A stretch of DNA of 64,000 bases from Acetobacter lovaniensis (GTDB taxonomy: Bacteria > Pseudomonadota > Alphaproteobacteria > Acetobacterales > Acetobacteraceae), in the NCBI RefSeq assembly GCF_014207635.1, contig NZ_JACHIE010000001.1, forward strand, positions 644,834 to 708,833, written 5' to 3'. The position numbers were made by a program, and so were the translations under genes. The notes under the pieces are model-generated. The model did not search any database. It was given only the letters and a program-made list of their open reading frames with translations, and had not been told where the DNA came from. This document shows, piece after piece, positions 1 through 8,661 of this stretch (its first letter is position 1; every line of letters starts with the position of its first letter).

Positions 1-1173
1 AACAGGTGGACGCTGCGTGGAGAACTCGGCTTCTTCCGAATGCCACGGATGATCGCGGACGACGGGAATGGACTTGCCAATTGTTTTTTCAATATCCTTC
101 AGCCATGCGCGCTGTTCCGCATCGCAGAAGGAAACAGCCCAGCCATCGCGCCCGGCACGCGCCGTACGGCCAATACGGTGCACATAGCTTTCCGGCACAT
201 TGGGCAGGTCATAGTTGAACACGTGGCTGACTTCGTCCACGTCAATCCCGCGGGCAGCAATATCCGTTGCTACCAGAACCTTGACCGAACCAGCCCGGAA
301 GCCCTTCATGGCCCGTTCGCGTGCGCCCTGAGACTTGTTGCCATGAATGGCTTCGGCCACAACGCTGTTCTTGTTCAGGAATTCGGCAACCTTGTTGGCT
401 TCATGCTTCATGAGCGTGAACACCACGGCACGGGCAACCTTGTCAGATTCGACCATGGTCAGCAACGCATCGCGCTTGTCGCTTGTGCCGTTTACGAACA
501 TGATGGCCTGCTGGATACGGTCCACCGTGCTGGACGGTGGCGCCACTTCCACGCGGGCCGGGTTGCTCAGCAGGGAGGCTGCCAGATCTTCAATGCTCTT
601 TGGCATGGTGGCCGAGAACAGCAGGGTCTGCCGCTGGGCTGGAACATAGCTCATGATCCGGCGAATATCGCGCACAAAGCCCATATCCAGCATACGGTCG
701 GCTTCGTCCAGCACCAGAACTTCCAGCCCGGAAAGGTCAATATAACCCTGACCGATCAGGTCCAGCAGACGACCAGGTGCGGCTACAAGCACATCCACGC
801 CACGGCGCATGGCTTCAACCTGCCGCCCCTGCCCCACACCGCCAAACACCACGGCCTGAGAAAACTTCATGTAACGCGCATAGGCTTTAAAGCTGTCGCT
901 GATCTGGGCAACCAGTTCACGCGTGGGAGCCAGCACCAGAACGCGCGGCTGCTTGGGCGTTGCAGCCTTGGGGTTGTTGTGCAGATGCTGCAGGATCGGC
1001 AGTGCAAAAGACGCGGTCTTGCCTGTGCCCGTTTGCGCAAGACCTAACAGATCACGCCCTTCGAGCAGATGGGGAATGGAACCGGCCTGGATTGGGGTCG
1101 GTATTTCGTACCCCTGGTCCGTCAGCGCCTGCAACAGGGGTGCAGCTAGTTTCAGATCCGAAAAAGTAGTCAT
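1..1173 (-). CDS. DEAD-box ATP-dependent RNA helicase (RhlE-like), 3' end outside window
   Basis: Unwinds RNA duplexes using ATP; bacterial RhlE/CsdA-type helicases act in ribosome assembly and RNA turnover in the cytoplasm. 391 residues are visible, open to the window edge. Motifs in order: Q motif (IPTPIQ, ~24-29), Walker A AQTGTGKT (46-53), PTREL (~83-87), DEAD (156-159), SAT (~184), then the second RecA domain with ARGIDV and HRIGRTARAG. The ATG at 1173-1171 starts at the expected point before the Q motif. Only the variable C-terminal tail, which separates RhlE from other subfamilies, is missing, so the subfamily is not fixed. Nearly 490 bases of non-coding DNA lie upstream. Confidence 0.93.
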   Translation of the reverse strand, partial: MTTFSDLKLAAPLLQALTDQGYEIPTPIQAGSIPHLLEGRDLLGLAQTGTGKTASFALPILQHLHNNPKAATPKQPRVLVLAPTRELVAQISDSFKAYARYMKFSQAVVFGGVGQGRQVEAMRRGVDVLVAAPGRLLDLIGQGYIDLSGLEVLVLDEADRMLDMGFVRDIRRIMSYVPAQRQTLLFSATMPKSIEDLAASLLSNPARVEVAPPSSTVDRIQQAIMFVNGTSDKRDALLTMVESDKVARAVVFTLMKHEANKVAEFLNKNSVVAEAIHGNKSQGARERAMKGFRAGSVKVLVATDIAARGIDVDEVSHVFNYDLPNVPESYVHRIGRTARAGRDGWAVSFCDAEQRAWLKDIEKTIGKSIPVVRDHPWHSEEAEFSTQRPPV

Positions 1174-1662
1174 TTAGGGGCAACCTCTCCATGCACCTGA
1201 AAACGAGTCACGTCCGCCTTACTTTCAGTCACGCACTGCAAACCAGAATTAAAACAGAGCAGAACCGTCTCTAAGCCAGACCTTACTGACAGGTCAGCAT
1301 GAATTTTATTACATTACAGACAGAATAAGAAATTTTCGGAAAAATGCATCCCGCACAGACTGTCCTGAAAGGATTATATAAAAGCAGTGCGCGTGCCCCG
1401 CAAGGGTTCCGTACCATATTGGTCCGAAAATAAGCAGCCCGCAGAACTGTCATACCATCTGCAAATCACGATTATCAGACACCCGATATATACAGGATTC
1501 CTATCATATAACTAGTATTTTCAATATATTTTTGCGCATAGGCTCCATGCGCCGTCCGGCTTGAGGAGGAAATGAATGCACTGAATTCTAACTTATTTTT
1601 CAGGAGACTGTTAATACCTGCCCATAAATCCAGCCGCTGTACTACTCCCGCGCCAGACTACA
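1174..1662. other. Non-coding stretch between metW and the helicase gene
   Basis: AT-rich compared with its surroundings. It must hold the helicase promoter (minus strand) and the 3' end of the metXW transcript. I see no convincing intrinsic terminator, tRNA or riboswitch. A strong plus-strand ribosome-binding-like GAGGAGGAA sits just before an ATG at 1572, but the frame it opens runs antisense through metW and metX. Confidence 0.6.
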
Positions 1663-2262
1663 CTAGCGCCTGCGCAGCAGAAACAGCGCCTGTTCGCCAA
1701 ACAGATTGGCCAGCCGTATGGACCGCCGCCACGGAGCGCGCTCGCCATCTTCATCCACCGCCAGCCATTTTTCCACGATATATCCATCCTGACGGCAGAG
1801 TTCGAGAAAATCCCGAATCGTACAGGGGTGGATATTGGGCGTCTCATACCACGGGGTATGCCATACGGCCGTCATGGGCATGCACCCGCCAAGCAGCAGG
1901 CGCAGCCGCAACTGCCAGTGCCCAAAATTGGGGAAGGACACAATGGCATACCGCCCTATGCGCAGCATCTGCCGCAGGACTTCCCTTGGGCGTTCCACAG
2001 CCTGCAATGTGCGCTGGAGCACTACATAATCAAACGAATGGTCGGGATAATAGGCCAGATCGTGGTCCGCATCCCCATGCACGACGGGCAGGCCGTGGGC
2101 TACGGAGCGTGTCACCAGTTCCATGTTCAGTTCAATGCCACGGGCATCGCACCCACGTTCGCGGTATAAATGGCCGATCAGTGTGCCATCCCCGCTCCCG
2201 ATGTCGAGCACACGGGTTTTGGGTTCGATCATGTCCGCAATCAGGCGTTGGTCGAGACGCAT
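1663..2262 (-). CDS. metW: MetW, methionine biosynthesis methyltransferase-like protein
   Basis: Small class I SAM-methyltransferase-fold protein that works with MetX in homoserine activation; its exact chemistry in the pathway is not settled. 199 aa, the usual size. The SAM-binding loop VLDIGSGDG (18-26) is intact, followed by an acidic strand end (GIELN) and a conserved HGD segment. The start at 2262 is chosen because its ATG overlaps the metX TGA (ATGA, 2260-2264), typical of translational coupling; a longer reading from 2295 would sit inside metX. The metX-metW order is standard in alphaproteobacteria. Confidence 0.92.
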   Translation of the reverse strand: MRLDQRLIADMIEPKTRVLDIGSGDGTLIGHLYRERGCDARGIELNMELVTRSVAHGLPVVHGDADHDLAYYPDHSFDYVVLQRTLQAVERPREVLRQMLRIGRYAIVSFPNFGHWQLRLRLLLGGCMPMTAVWHTPWYETPNIHPCTIRDFLELCRQDGYIVEKWLAVDEDGERAPWRRSIRLANLFGEQALFLLRRR

Positions 2263-3437
2263 CAGAACAACCCCGCATGTTCGGCCACACCGCACAGAAA
2301 GCCGCGCACCGTGCGGTCAAAATCCGGTTCTTCGAGCAGAAAGGCATCATGGCCTTTATCTGTTTCAATCTCGACGAACGACACATTGGCAGCGGCCCTG
2401 TTCAGGGCGCGGGCCAGTGTACGCGCGGCCGATGTGGGGAACAGCCAGTCCGAGGAAAAGGAAACAACGCAAAACCGGACTGCCGTGCCTGCAAAAGCCG
2501 GGGTCAGGTCCCCATCATGATCCGCGGCAATATCGAACCAGTCCATGGCCCGCGTGATGCTCAGGTAGGAGTTGGCGTCAAACCGGCGGACAAAGCTTGA
2601 ACCCTGATAGCGCAGGTAGGATTCCACCTCAAAAATATCACCGAATGTAGAAACCGGGCCTTCCGGTCCCTGCCCGCCAACTGGCCCACGCCGCATGCGC
2701 CGCCCGAACTTGCGGGTCAGCACTTCTTCCGACAGATAGGTAATATGCGCCATCATACGGGCCACAGCCAGCCCCCGCGCGGGCACGACACCCGCCTCCC
2801 AGTAACGTCCGCCCCGCCAGTCCGGGTCGGCTATAATGGCCTGCCGCCCGACCTCGTTAAACGCAATGTTCTGGGCTGAATGGAAAGGCGCTGTGGCTAT
2901 GGGCATCACGGCGCGCATCATCTGGGGGTAGGTCACGGCCCATTCGAGCACCTGCATGCCCCCCATGGAACCGCCCACCACGGCAAACAGGCGCTCTATG
3001 CCCAGACTACGCACCAGCTTGTGCTGGGCGCGCACCATATCGCGGATGGTAATGGGGGGGAATGCGGTGCCCCATAACTCGCCCGGCGCTTCCTGCCCGT
3101 CGGTTCTGGGGGAGCGTGGCCCCGTGCTGCCCATGCAGCCACCCAGAACATTGGAGCAGATTACAAAAAAGCGGTTTGTATCAATCGGCTTGCCCGGCCC
3201 GACCATACGCTCCCACCAACCGGGTTTACCCGTAAGGGGGTGTGTTTCCGCCACATACTGGTCGCCGGTAAAGGCATGACAGATGAGAATGGCATTGTCT
3301 TTGTTGGCCGAAAGCTGACCATACGTACAATACGCAATATCAACAGGTGCCAGTGTTACACCACAGTCCAGTTCCACCCCTTCGGGAAAACTGGCATGCG
3401 GGTGCTCACCAACGGTAAGGGGCGTTGTGCTGTTCAT
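2262..3437 (-). CDS. metX: Homoserine O-acetyltransferase (MetX)
   Basis: Transfers an acyl group from acyl-CoA to L-homoserine, the first committed step of methionine synthesis; cytoplasmic. 391 aa, matching the alpha/beta-hydrolase-fold MetX family. The catalytic triad is visible: Ser157 in GGSMGG, Asp330 in FSSDWLFP, His363 in KGHDAF. Members of this family may use succinyl-CoA instead of acetyl-CoA, which cannot be settled by eye. Its TGA overlaps the metW ATG. A hairpin (3457-3473) precedes the start; no SAM-II riboswitch core was found. Confidence 0.94.
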   Translation of the reverse strand: MNSTTPLTVGEHPHASFPEGVELDCGVTLAPVDIAYCTYGQLSANKDNAILICHAFTGDQYVAETHPLTGKPGWWERMVGPGKPIDTNRFFVICSNVLGGCMGSTGPRSPRTDGQEAPGELWGTAFPPITIRDMVRAQHKLVRSLGIERLFAVVGGSMGGMQVLEWAVTYPQMMRAVMPIATAPFHSAQNIAFNEVGRQAIIADPDWRGGRYWEAGVVPARGLAVARMMAHITYLSEEVLTRKFGRRMRRGPVGGQGPEGPVSTFGDIFEVESYLRYQGSSFVRRFDANSYLSITRAMDWFDIAADHDGDLTPAFAGTAVRFCVVSFSSDWLFPTSAARTLARALNRAAANVSFVEIETDKGHDAFLLEEPDFDRTVRGFLCGVAEHAGLF

Positions 3438-3456
3438 GAACCCGCTGCATTCTCCA

Positions 3457-3473
3457 ACCCGGCAAGACCGGGT
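3457..3473 (-). promoter_or_regulatory. Short hairpin in the metX leader
   Basis: ACCCGG and CCGGGT arms around a five-base loop, ending about 20 bases before the metX ATG. A second GCGGGTTC directly before the ATG could compete for the ACCCG arm, giving two exclusive structures. It lacks a U-run, so it is not a plain terminator. Function is unproven. Confidence 0.3.
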
Positions 3474-3559
3474 AAAAAACCGTATCAGCCCCGATTACAC
3501 CGGCACTGCCAGACCAGGGTTTACCGGCCACATATATGGCAGCAGCCGGTACTGAATAG

Positions 3560-5365
3560 CTAGTGTTCCATTTTGAGCGCGGCAAGGAAGGCGCTCTGCG
3601 GGATTTCCACCTTACCGAACTGGCGCATGCGCTTTTTACCTTCTTTCTGCTTTTCCAGCAGCTTGCGCTTACGCGAGATGTCCCCGCCATAACATTTGGC
3701 CGTCACATCCTTCGATAGCGCTCCAATGGTTTCACGCGCGATAACGCGGCCACCAATGGCGGCCTGAATAGCGATTTTGAACAACTGCCGGGGGATAAGG
3801 TCCTTCAGCCGTGCGCAAATGGAGCGACCCCGTGTTTCCGCGGCGGAACGATGGGCTATGAAGCTTAACGCATCAACCGGCTCCTGATTAACCAGAATGG
3901 AAATGCGTACAAGATCGCCCTCTTCGTACCCATCCATCTGATAATCAAAGCTGGCATAGCCGCGTGTGAGCGACTTGAGCCTGTCATAGAAGTCAAACAC
4001 CACTTCGTTCAGGGGCAGGCGGTAAACAGCCATGGCGCGGTTGCCAACATAGGTCAGGTCCACCTGCGTACCACGTCGCTCCGTACACAGGGTCAGGACT
4101 GCACCCAGATATTCGTCCGGCACCATAATGTTGGCCTTGATCCACGGTTCCTCGATTTTTTCAATCAGGGAACCATCGGGCATGTCGGCCGGGTTGTGGA
4201 GTTCTTCCATCTCCCCATTGGTGCGGTAGACCTTGTACACAACGGACGGCGCTGTGGCGATAAGGTCGAGATCGAACTCGCGGGACAGGCGTTCCTGAAT
4301 GATTTCCAGATGCAGCAGGCCAAGGAAGCCGCAGCGGAAGCCGAAGCCAAGGGCTGCCGATGTTTCCGCCTCGTAGTGGAAAGACGCATCATTCAGGCGC
4401 AGCTTGGCAAGGCTGTCGCGCAGTTTTTCAAAATCATCCGAGACAATGGGGTAAAGACCGCACCACACAACCGGAATGGAAGGCTTAAAGCCGGGCAGCG
4501 GCGTCGCGGCGGGGCGGCGGTCATCGGTAATCGTGTCACCCACATTGCAGTCGGCCACGGTTTTGATGGCGGCGTTGATGAACCCCATCTCACCCGGACC
4601 AAGGCTTTCCACCGATGTCATGCGCGGGGCGAACACACCCACCTGATCCACCTGATGCACCGCACCAGAGGACATCATGCGCACCTTCATGCCCCGCTTC
4701 AGCCGGCCTTCCTTGATCCGCACAAGCACGATCACGCCCAGATAGGGGTCGTACCAGCTATCCACCAGCATGGCCTGCAACGGTTTTTCCGCATCCCCTA
4801 CGGGGGGCGGCAGGCGGGTGACTACAGCTTCCAGAACACCTTCGATGTTCAGGCCGGTCTTGGCCGAAATCTCGACCGCATCATCGGCGGGAATGCCGAT
4901 CACTTCCTCGATCTGCGCCTTCACGCGCTCAGGTTCTGCCGCAGGCAGGTCCACCTTGTTGAGCACGGGTACGATTTCGTGGTTGGCGTCTATGGCCTGA
5001 TACACGTTGGCAAGGGTCTGGGCTTCCACCCCCTGGGAGGCATCCACCACCAGAAGCGAGCCTTCACACGCAGCCAGAGAGCGGCTGACCTCGTAAGCGA
5101 AGTCAACATGTCCGGGCGTGTCCATCAGGTTCAGCACATAGGTCTTGCCATCCTTGGCGGGATAGGCCAGCCGGACGGTCTGCGCTTTAATGGTAATGCC
5201 ACGCTCCCGCTCCAGATCCATGTTATCAAGAACCTGATTGGTCATCTCACGGGCAGTCAGGGCTCCACACGCCTGAATCAGGCGGTCGGCCAAAGTGGAC
5301 TTTCCATGATCGATATGGGCGATGATGGAAAAATTGCGGATGAGCGAAAGGGGTACATCGGTCAT
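3560..5365 (-). CDS. lepA: Elongation factor 4 (LepA), ribosomal back-translocase GTPase
   Basis: Ribosome-associated GTPase implicated in initiation and 30S assembly and in moving stalled ribosomes. 601 aa, full family length. G1 loop AHIDHGKST (16-24), G2/switch RGITI, G3 DTPGHVDF, G4 NKVDLP, then the EF-G-like domains and the LepA-specific C-terminus ending in a Lys/Arg-rich tail ([11 protein letters not shown]). Start fits the conserved [15 protein letters not shown] opening. It lies about 120 bases upstream of metX on the same strand, so read-through is possible. Confidence 0.97.
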   Translation of the reverse strand: MTDVPLSLIRNFSIIAHIDHGKSTLADRLIQACGALTAREMTNQVLDNMDLERERGITIKAQTVRLAYPAKDGKTYVLNLMDTPGHVDFAYEVSRSLAACEGSLLVVDASQGVEAQTLANVYQAIDANHEIVPVLNKVDLPAAEPERVKAQIEEVIGIPADDAVEISAKTGLNIEGVLEAVVTRLPPPVGDAEKPLQAMLVDSWYDPYLGVIVLVRIKEGRLKRGMKVRMMSSGAVHQVDQVGVFAPRMTSVESLGPGEMGFINAAIKTVADCNVGDTITDDRRPAATPLPGFKPSIPVVWCGLYPIVSDDFEKLRDSLAKLRLNDASFHYEAETSAALGFGFRCGFLGLLHLEIIQERLSREFDLDLIATAPSVVYKVYRTNGEMEELHNPADMPDGSLIEKIEEPWIKANIMVPDEYLGAVLTLCTERRGTQVDLTYVGNRAMAVYRLPLNEVVFDFYDRLKSLTRGYASFDYQMDGYEEGDLVRISILVNQEPVDALSFIAHRSAAETRGRSICARLKDLIPRQLFKIAIQAAIGGRVIARETIGALSKDVTAKCYGGDISRKRKLLEKQKEGKKRMRQFGKVEIPQSAFLAALKMEH

Positions 5366-5488
5366 GCTGCCCCTTTACGGTAAATAAAGAGAAAAGTCAG
5401 CCTGTTCCTCTGCCTTGGGCACCACTTTAGCACATTTTTTTAACGCAGGGGTGCTCTGCCCTGCCTGCCCCCCTCCCGGACACGCTGG

Positions 5489-7537
5489 CTAGAGGGCGCC
5501 ATTCATGGTGATCTGGCCATTTTTAACAATATCGGCCAGTGTTGCGGGCCGTCCCAGCAGAAACCCCTGAGCCTCATAACACCCGGCGGCATTGAGCATG
5601 CTCAACTGCTCCGCGGTCTCGATCCCCTCCGCCATGACCGAAGTGCCAAACGCCCTGCCCAAAGCCAGAACCGCGCGCACAATCGCCTGTGTATGCTCGC
5701 TGGTCTGCATGACCCCAAAAAATGAGCGGTCAATCTTTATGCGGTCAAAAGGAAAACGGCGCAGCGTATCCAGCGAGGAATACCCAGTGCCAAAATCATC
5801 CAGCGCCAGACTGACCCCCATATCCTTGATCTGGTGCAGCACCTGCAAAGCACGGGCCTGATCGGCAATAAAGGTCGATTCTGTCAGTTCCAGTTCCAGC
5901 CTTTGGGGGGGCAGCCCTGTTTCTTTCAGAATATTGGCTACAATGCGGGCAATGTCCGAGTGGACAAACTGCATGCCCGACAGGTTGACCGCAACCGTAT
6001 AGGGCTGGAGCCACTGCACGGCCTCGGCACAGACGCAGCGGAGCACCCACTCCCCAATCTGCAGGATCAGATCGCTCTCTTCGGCCAGCGGAATAAAATC
6101 ATCCGGCATAATGGTGCCCTGTGTGGGATGCTCCCATCGCACCAGTGCCTCGTAGCCACGGATTTCCCCCGTGGCGACCACTCTTTGCACCTGATAGCAG
6201 ATGGTTAACTGCCCGGTCTCGACCGCTTGGCGCAGGTCCGCGGAGAGCTTGCGCCGGATGCGCACTTTTTCATCCATCGAGGGTTCATAAAAACACGGAT
6301 GTCGCCCCCGCTCGGCCTTGGCGCGATACATGGCCAGATCAGCATTGTTGATCAGGGTTTCCTTGTCCGCTGCATGGTCGGGCCATATGGCCACGCCCAG
6401 ACTGGCGCCGGGCCGCACTTCCGTATCCTCAAACCGGATGGGCTTGAACAGGGCTTCCTCCAGCCTGTGCAAAAAACCCTTGGTCTGTTCGGTCGAGACA
6501 ACACGGCACAGAGCCAGAAACTCGTCCCCTCCGGTGCGGGCAATAAACTCGCCGCTCCTGTTATTCTGCAATCCCCGCAACCGCCACCCCAGAATGCGCA
6601 GAACCTCGTCCCCCGCACTGTGGCCACGCAGGTCGTTAATTTCCTTGAATCTGTTCAGGTCGATCCCGATCAGCGCCAGCCTGCCGTTGTTCTCACGCGC
6701 CCAGTCCAGTTCACGGTCGAGACGTTGATGAAAGTTCAGCCGGTTGGGCAGGCCGGTCAACGTATCGTGCAGGGCCATCCGCCGCAGCTTTTCCACCGAC
6801 TCCGCGCGTGAACTGTCATCAATCATGCCGCTGACCAGCCCACCCCCAAGGATAAGGAAAGACATGATGGCAATGGCTGCGGCCAGAACCAGCGTATCCT
6901 CGGAGTGCTCCATGCTCTGCATGACAGAAGAGCCAGCCTGCACATGGTAGGCCGCCATGCCAATAAAATGGACGGACAGAACCGCCAGCGCCAGCACAGC
7001 GGCCATACAGGCACTGGCCCATCGCCCGGGCCGAACCCCGGCGCGCACAGCCAGCACACACAGCACAATGGCTGCCAGCACCGAAAGCACAAGACAGGGC
7101 ACGTTCCATAATGTCTGCCCCTGCACGCGGTAAGCCAGCATGCCAGTATAATGCATGGCAACAATAGCCAGTCCGACCGTAACGCCACCCAGTTCGGGCA
7201 GAAAACGGGCAAAACGGCAGGTCGCCAGCATAAAGCCGATTGTACTGCCAAAAACGGCAATCAGCAGGGATATGCTGGTCAGCAAAGGATCAAACCGTGC
7301 GGGGGTATTCCCAACGTACCCCAACATGGCCACAAAGTGTGTACACCAGATTGCAATCCCGCCTGAAAGAGAGGTCAAAAAAAGCCACGCGTACCACTGG
7401 TTGTTTTTGGCCCGCAAAGCATGCTGGAACAAAGAGGCGGTCACTCCGGCACCAGAAATGCACAACACGATGGCCACACAGACCAGCCCGAGGTCATGCT
7501 GGCCAATAATGCACCCTACAACCCTCATCCGACGCAT
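5489..7537 (-). CDS. MHYT-GGDEF-EAL membrane c-di-GMP signalling protein
   Basis: Inner-membrane protein that probably makes and/or degrades cyclic di-GMP. 682 aa. An N-terminal MHYT sensor (~15-235, seven hydrophobic segments) carries three motif copies: CTHFVAM (65-71), MHYTGM (128-133), VHFIGM (189-194); the family is proposed to bind copper and sense a diatomic gas. The GGDEF domain has an intact active site (336-340), but the inhibitory RxxD site reads RSGE (327-330), so product feedback may be weak. The EAL domain keeps EAL (463-465), DDFGTG (580-585) and EGIET. Both halves look catalytically competent; the net activity is unknown. It stands alone between lepA and the S24-like regulator. 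Confidence 0.93.
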   Translation of the reverse strand: MRRMRVVGCIIGQHDLGLVCVAIVLCISGAGVTASLFQHALRAKNNQWYAWLFLTSLSGGIAIWCTHFVAMLGYVGNTPARFDPLLTSISLLIAVFGSTIGFMLATCRFARFLPELGGVTVGLAIVAMHYTGMLAYRVQGQTLWNVPCLVLSVLAAIVLCVLAVRAGVRPGRWASACMAAVLALAVLSVHFIGMAAYHVQAGSSVMQSMEHSEDTLVLAAAIAIMSFLILGGGLVSGMIDDSSRAESVEKLRRMALHDTLTGLPNRLNFHQRLDRELDWARENNGRLALIGIDLNRFKEINDLRGHSAGDEVLRILGWRLRGLQNNRSGEFIARTGGDEFLALCRVVSTEQTKGFLHRLEEALFKPIRFEDTEVRPGASLGVAIWPDHAADKETLINNADLAMYRAKAERGRHPCFYEPSMDEKVRIRRKLSADLRQAVETGQLTICYQVQRVVATGEIRGYEALVRWEHPTQGTIMPDDFIPLAEESDLILQIGEWVLRCVCAEAVQWLQPYTVAVNLSGMQFVHSDIARIVANILKETGLPPQRLELELTESTFIADQARALQVLHQIKDMGVSLALDDFGTGYSSLDTLRRFPFDRIKIDRSFFGVMQTSEHTQAIVRAVLALGRAFGTSVMAEGIETAEQLSMLNAAGCYEAQGFLLGRPATLADIVKNGQITMNGAL

Positions 7538-7700
7538 GCCCCAATTTTCAACACATTGAAAAAACAGTACATTTTAAAATAATCTGCTATAAAAAACCCA
7601 AAACTGACCAGCAATGCCGCCATAATCATCTTCTATGCAACATTATTCGGCACGGTCTTTTAAAAAAAACACTCCCTATACTCCTTAAAAAGAGTTTTTC

Positions 7701-8354
7701 TCAAACCGTCATCATGACAATCCTGTGCACCCACACCTTATCCTCCCGCGCGGGAGGTGCATGCACCTCGCCCCCGCGAAAAGAGCAGACGGCAGGCCCT
7801 TCCGGTCCATGCAGCATCAACCCCATAACAGGCTCACGACCGGGGCCATGCAGCAGAACCCTGTCCCCCTCCCGCAGTGGAAGTGACGGCACCACAACAA
7901 CCGCCCCGCCATCACGCACAACTGGCTCCATACCATCAGTATCCACCCGCACAACATAGGCATCAGGCTCACCCCACCATTGACCGGGCGAGGCCTCATG
8001 CTCCCACACCGGGCCACAGGGCAGCCCGTACTGGTCAAACACGCCAGTCTGCTGGAGCATGGAATACGCAAGGGTACGCAACAGTCCCCCGCCTTCGTCC
8101 GGCATGGTCGGATTCAGCCCCTCCCCTGCAACGGAGCGGGCAAAAACCGCCAGCGGCACCTGCAAAACGTCCAGCACCCGCAAAAGCGTGGGCAGCGACG
8201 GCCAGCGCATGACACCACCCGCCCCCACCCTGCGCGAAGGATTGAGCGCCGTGGCGTCCAGCCCCGCCGCCCGTGCAAGGGCGGAAGGCGTAAACCCCCG
8301 CTCACGCGCAAGCATATCCAGCGTGTGCCAGAAGACCTGCGACTGCGCGATCAT
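7701..8354 (-). CDS. HTH/S24 (LexA-CI)-like regulator lacking protease residues
   Basis: 217 aa. The N-terminus (~7-70) resembles a helix-turn-helix (FTPSALARAAGLDATAL); the C-terminus (~128-215) resembles the S24 peptidase fold of LexA and phage CI repressors, with GEPDAYVVRVDTDGMEP and GDRVLL. In active members the motif is D-S-M; here it is Asp140-Gly141-Met142. The Lys expected near 176-178 is also absent (PVMG). Self-cleavage therefore looks impossible, leaving a DNA-binding/dimerisation role by inference. Its ATG overlaps the stop of the upstream Cys-rich gene (ATGA, 8351-8354), so the two are one unit. No phage genes surround it. Confidence 0.75.
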   Translation of the reverse strand: MIAQSQVFWHTLDMLARERGFTPSALARAAGLDATALNPSRRVGAGGVMRWPSLPTLLRVLDVLQVPLAVFARSVAGEGLNPTMPDEGGGLLRTLAYSMLQQTGVFDQYGLPCGPVWEHEASPGQWWGEPDAYVVRVDTDGMEPVVRDGGAVVVVPSLPLREGDRVLLHGPGREPVMGLMLHGPEGPAVCSFRGGEVHAPPAREDKVWVHRIVMMTV

Positions 8355-8635
8355 GACCGGGGGGATGAAGTGGGTGCAGGCTTGCCCTGATGCCTGAGCA
8401 CTTCCTGCGCATGGCGGGCCAGCCCTGCATCTGTTGCCACAAAGCGTGACTGTGCCGTGCGCTCAGCCAGCCCCATCCGCTCGAGCCGCTCAAGGCATGG
8501 GCCATCCATCAGGCCGCAGGGGCGGCCACATGCACCGGCAAGGTAGAGCCTGTGCAGGGCGGAGCGGCAGCATGTTTCCAGGTAAGGGTCATTCCACATT
8601 CCGTGCAGGATCACCGATCCCGCACGGAACTGCAA
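8351..8635 (-). CDS. Small Cys-rich protein of unknown function
   Basis: 94 aa from a TTG at 8635 preceded by GGAG at a good distance; an ATG at 8599 (82 aa) is the alternative. Five cysteines sit within 26 residues (22, 23, 36, 40, 47 in the long form), in a C..CGRPCG..C pattern that could bind a metal or a cluster. The C-terminal half (LERLERMGLAERT, then RFVATDAGLARHAQEVL) looks like a winged-helix wing. It is translationally coupled to the S24-like regulator downstream. I do not recognise the family. Start choice matters because the 31-bp inverted repeat lies within its first codons in the long form, or immediately before the ATG in the short form. Confidence 0.6.
   Translation of the reverse strand: MQFRAGSVILHGMWNDPYLETCCRSALHRLYLAGACGRPCGLMDGPCLERLERMGLAERTAQSRFVATDAGLARHAQEVLRHQGKPAPTSSPRS
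8599..8629. repeat. 31-bp near-perfect inverted repeat
   Basis: Arms TTCCGTGC and GCACGGAA with inner GGATC and GATCC around a three-base centre, and one unpaired position per arm. It lies 32 bases after the gcd stop and at the start of the Cys-rich gene. It could be an operator for the coupled HTH protein, a translation-masking hairpin, or a weak gcd terminator (no U-run follows). Confidence 0.6.
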
Positions 8636-8661
8636 GGCTTACTCCGTGGTCCTGCCCGTTA

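Noticed and set aside
3438..3559. SAM-II riboswitch upstream of metX
   Set aside because: The conserved GGTGATTT and GCTAAA cores were not found; only a simple hairpin is present.
7701..8354. Prophage remnant suggested by a CI/LexA-like protein
   Set aside because: No integrase, attachment repeat or phage genes are nearby, and the flanks are housekeeping genes.
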